Assembly (NCBI GenBank): GCA_947178565.1 | Contig: CAMWYV010000042.1 | Span: forward strand, 1-7,672 | DNA from: an uncultured Porphyromonadaceae bacterium | Lineage (GTDB): Bacteria > Bacteroidota > Bacteroidia > Bacteroidales > Muribaculaceae | Direction: 5' to 3' | DNA length: 7,672 nucleotides | Shown here: in pieces, positions 6,186 through 7,672 of the stretch | Position numbering within the stretch: position 1 is the first letter of the stretch | How the letters are laid out: the number at the start of each line of letters is the position of its first letter | The notes under the pieces: model-generated | The model's database searches: none | What the model was told of the DNA's origin: nothing | The model's input: only the letters and a program-made list of their open reading frames with translations | Position numbers and translations under genes: made by a program

Positions 6186-7672
6186 ATGAGCGTGCCTTCT
6201 ATACAGGCGATAACTCCCATTCTCACAACACCGGTATCAATCTTTTTAGCGGTGTTGCTGATTATTCTTGTCACACCGGTTCTTCTCAACAAGCTCAAGA
6301 TACCCCATGTGATAGGTCTTATAATCGCAGGTGTCATAGTGGGTCCCTACGGGGTGAATCTGCTTGCCCGTGATATGAGTTTCGAGGTGTTCGGGCAGGT
6401 GGGTATTCTATATCTTATGTTCCTTGCGGGCATAGAGATAGATATGTATCATCTGAAGAAGAATCTGAGGAAAGGGGCTGTATTTGGCGCGTTTACCTTT
6501 GTTGTGCCTATGGTTGTAGGCACAGTGGCATCTCATTTGCTGCTTCGTCTTGATGTGCTCACTTCGGTGCTGCTTGCCTCAATGTTTGCCGCACATACTC
6601 TGATAGCGTATCCGATTGTTTCTCGTTTCGGGCTTACGCGCACTTCTCCGGTGGTAATAGCGATCACCGGCACCATATTTACCGTTCTCGGTTCACTTAT
6701 CGTGCTTGCGGCTGTGGTGGGAATATTCCGGGAGGGGGAATTCAGGCTTTGGGGTACTGTGAAGCTGCTACTCAGGTTAATAGGTTACTGCGTTGCGGTG
6801 ACATATATTTATCCGCGCGTAACCCAATGGTTTTTCCGTAGATGGAACGACAATATCCTGCAATTTATCTATGTGCTCGCAATGATGTTTCTTGCTGCGC
6901 AACTTGCCTCAGTGGCGGGAATCGAGGATGTATTCGGTGCGTTTTTCGCCGGTTTGGTGCTGAACCGGTATATTCCGGCTAAGTCGCCGCTGATGGGTCG
7001 TATAGAGTTTGTTGGCAACGCAATATTCATACCCTATTTTTTAATTGGTGTGGGTATGATGATAAATATAGGTGTGATAACCAAGGGCTGGGGTACGCTT
7101 TATGCCGCAGGTGTGATGAGTGCGATAGCGATGGCATCTAAGTGGCTCGCGGCATGGTTTACACAACTTAGTTTCAGGTTGCGCGGTCTTGACCGGTCGA
7201 TCATGTACCAGTTGAGTAATGCCCACACGGCTGTTGCTCTTGCTGTTGTGACCATAGGCTACGGTATGGGACTCTTTGACGAGGTGATTCTCAACGGCAC
7301 GGTGGTGATGATTCTGATTACCTGCACGGTGTCATCGCTCGGCACTTCGCGTGCCGCCCAGAAGCTTAAAGTGGAGATGCTGAGTGATGAGGATGCGAAT
7401 GAGAGTGATACCTCCAGGAAGAGAGGTGACGTGCTTATTCCAGTTGCCAATCCGTTGACTGCTGAGGAGCTTGTTGACCTCGCGTTGATGATGAAAGGGC
7501 GGAGAGAAGGCACTGTATATGCGCTTCATGTGAGAAATGATAATTCCGCGTCATCGCGCGCAATAAGCAGGAACTCGCTAGATGTGGCTGAACAGGCGGC
7601 GGCAAGCGTGGATGTTAAAATTACTCCACTTGAGCGGTATGACATGAATTTTGTTACCGGTGTAGTGAATAC
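6186..7672 (+). CDS. CPA2-type cation/proton antiporter, N-terminal 495 residues (cut by window end)
   Basis: The ORF starts at ATG 6186, 12 bases after asd, and stays open to the window end (495 codons plus 2 bases). It is an inner-membrane monovalent cation/proton antiporter of the Na+/H+ exchanger (KefB/CPA2) family. Residues about 17-390 are very hydrophobic, with about 12 membrane segments. They include KIPHVIGLIIAGVIVGPYG (38-56), LYLMFLAGIEIDM (76-88) and AGIEDVFGAFFAGLVLNR (244-261), the last resembling the family's core GAFxAGxxL helix. SNAHTAVALAVVTIG (344-358) is a late membrane helix. A charged linker (395-413) leads to a soluble segment (RGDVLIPVANPLTAEELVDLA..., then TVYALHVR) that resembles a universal-stress-protein (USP) fold, common at the C-terminus of such transporters. 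Ion specificity cannot be told. Transcription with asd is likely from the spacing. Confidence 0.88.
   Translation, partial: MSVPSIQAITPILTTPVSIFLAVLLIILVTPVLLNKLKIPHVIGLIIAGVIVGPYGVNLLARDMSFEVFGQVGILYLMFLAGIEIDMYHLKKNLRKGAVFGAFTFVVPMVVGTVASHLLLRLDVLTSVLLASMFAAHTLIAYPIVSRFGLTRTSPVVIAITGTIFTVLGSLIVLAAVVGIFREGEFRLWGTVKLLLRLIGYCVAVTYIYPRVTQWFFRRWNDNILQFIYVLAMMFLAAQLASVAGIEDVFGAFFAGLVLNRYIPAKSPLMGRIEFVGNAIFIPYFLIGVGMMINIGVITKGWGTLYAAGVMSAIAMASKWLAAWFTQLSFRLRGLDRSIMYQLSNAHTAVALAVVTIGYGMGLFDEVILNGTVVMILITCTVSSLGTSRAAQKLKVEMLSDEDANESDTSRKRGDVLIPVANPLTAEELVDLALMMKGRREGTVYALHVRNDNSASSRAISRNSLDVAEQAAASVDVKITPLERYDMNFVTGVVN

Overview
The window reads as chromosomal DNA from a member of the Bacteroidales, possibly Muribaculaceae-like, though the family is a guess. 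Three things suggest this. The promoter fits the Bacteroidetes consensus (TTTG, then TAnnTTTG). There are no clear Shine-Dalgarno sequences before the genes. The gene order coaX / outer-membrane barrel / lptC / CNNM-CBS 'hemolysin' is, from memory, common in that order. All supported genes lie on the plus strand. The genes are housekeeping genes, and I see no mobile element, CRISPR array, tRNA or rRNA.

Region 1 (1-3443) is a tightly packed, probably co-transcribed envelope block. It holds the 3' end of a type III pantothenate kinase (coaX), a signal-peptide-bearing FadL-like outer-membrane barrel that overlaps it by 14 bases, an LptC-type lipoprotein for LPS export, and a CNNM/CBS/CorC-type membrane protein.

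Region 2 (3444-3808) has no large gene and is the most informative part of the window. It carries a 27-codon ORF or gene remnant of unknown nature. A good Bacteroidetes-type promoter follows, with an inverted repeat straddling its upstream element. After that comes a compact pseudoknot matching the SAM-II/SAM-V riboswitch pattern, then a strong hairpin with a T7 tract that ends 26 bases before metK. The simplest reading is SAM feedback on SAM synthetase by transcription attenuation.

Region 3 (3809-7672) contains metK (S-adenosylmethionine synthase), asd (aspartate-semialdehyde dehydrogenase) and the first 495 codons of a CPA2-type cation/proton antiporter with a cytoplasmic C-terminal domain, cut by the window edge. 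MetK makes SAM from methionine and ATP. Asd supplies aspartate semialdehyde, the precursor of homoserine and hence methionine, as well as lysine and threonine. Placing asd 55 bases behind a SAM-controlled metK therefore makes metabolic sense, although asd may also have a weak promoter of its own. The antiporter follows asd by 12 bases with no visible biochemical link.

I found no clearly new multi-gene system. The item most worth checking is the metK leader, where a SAM-II-type aptamer, usually associated with translational control, appears to be coupled to an intrinsic terminator.
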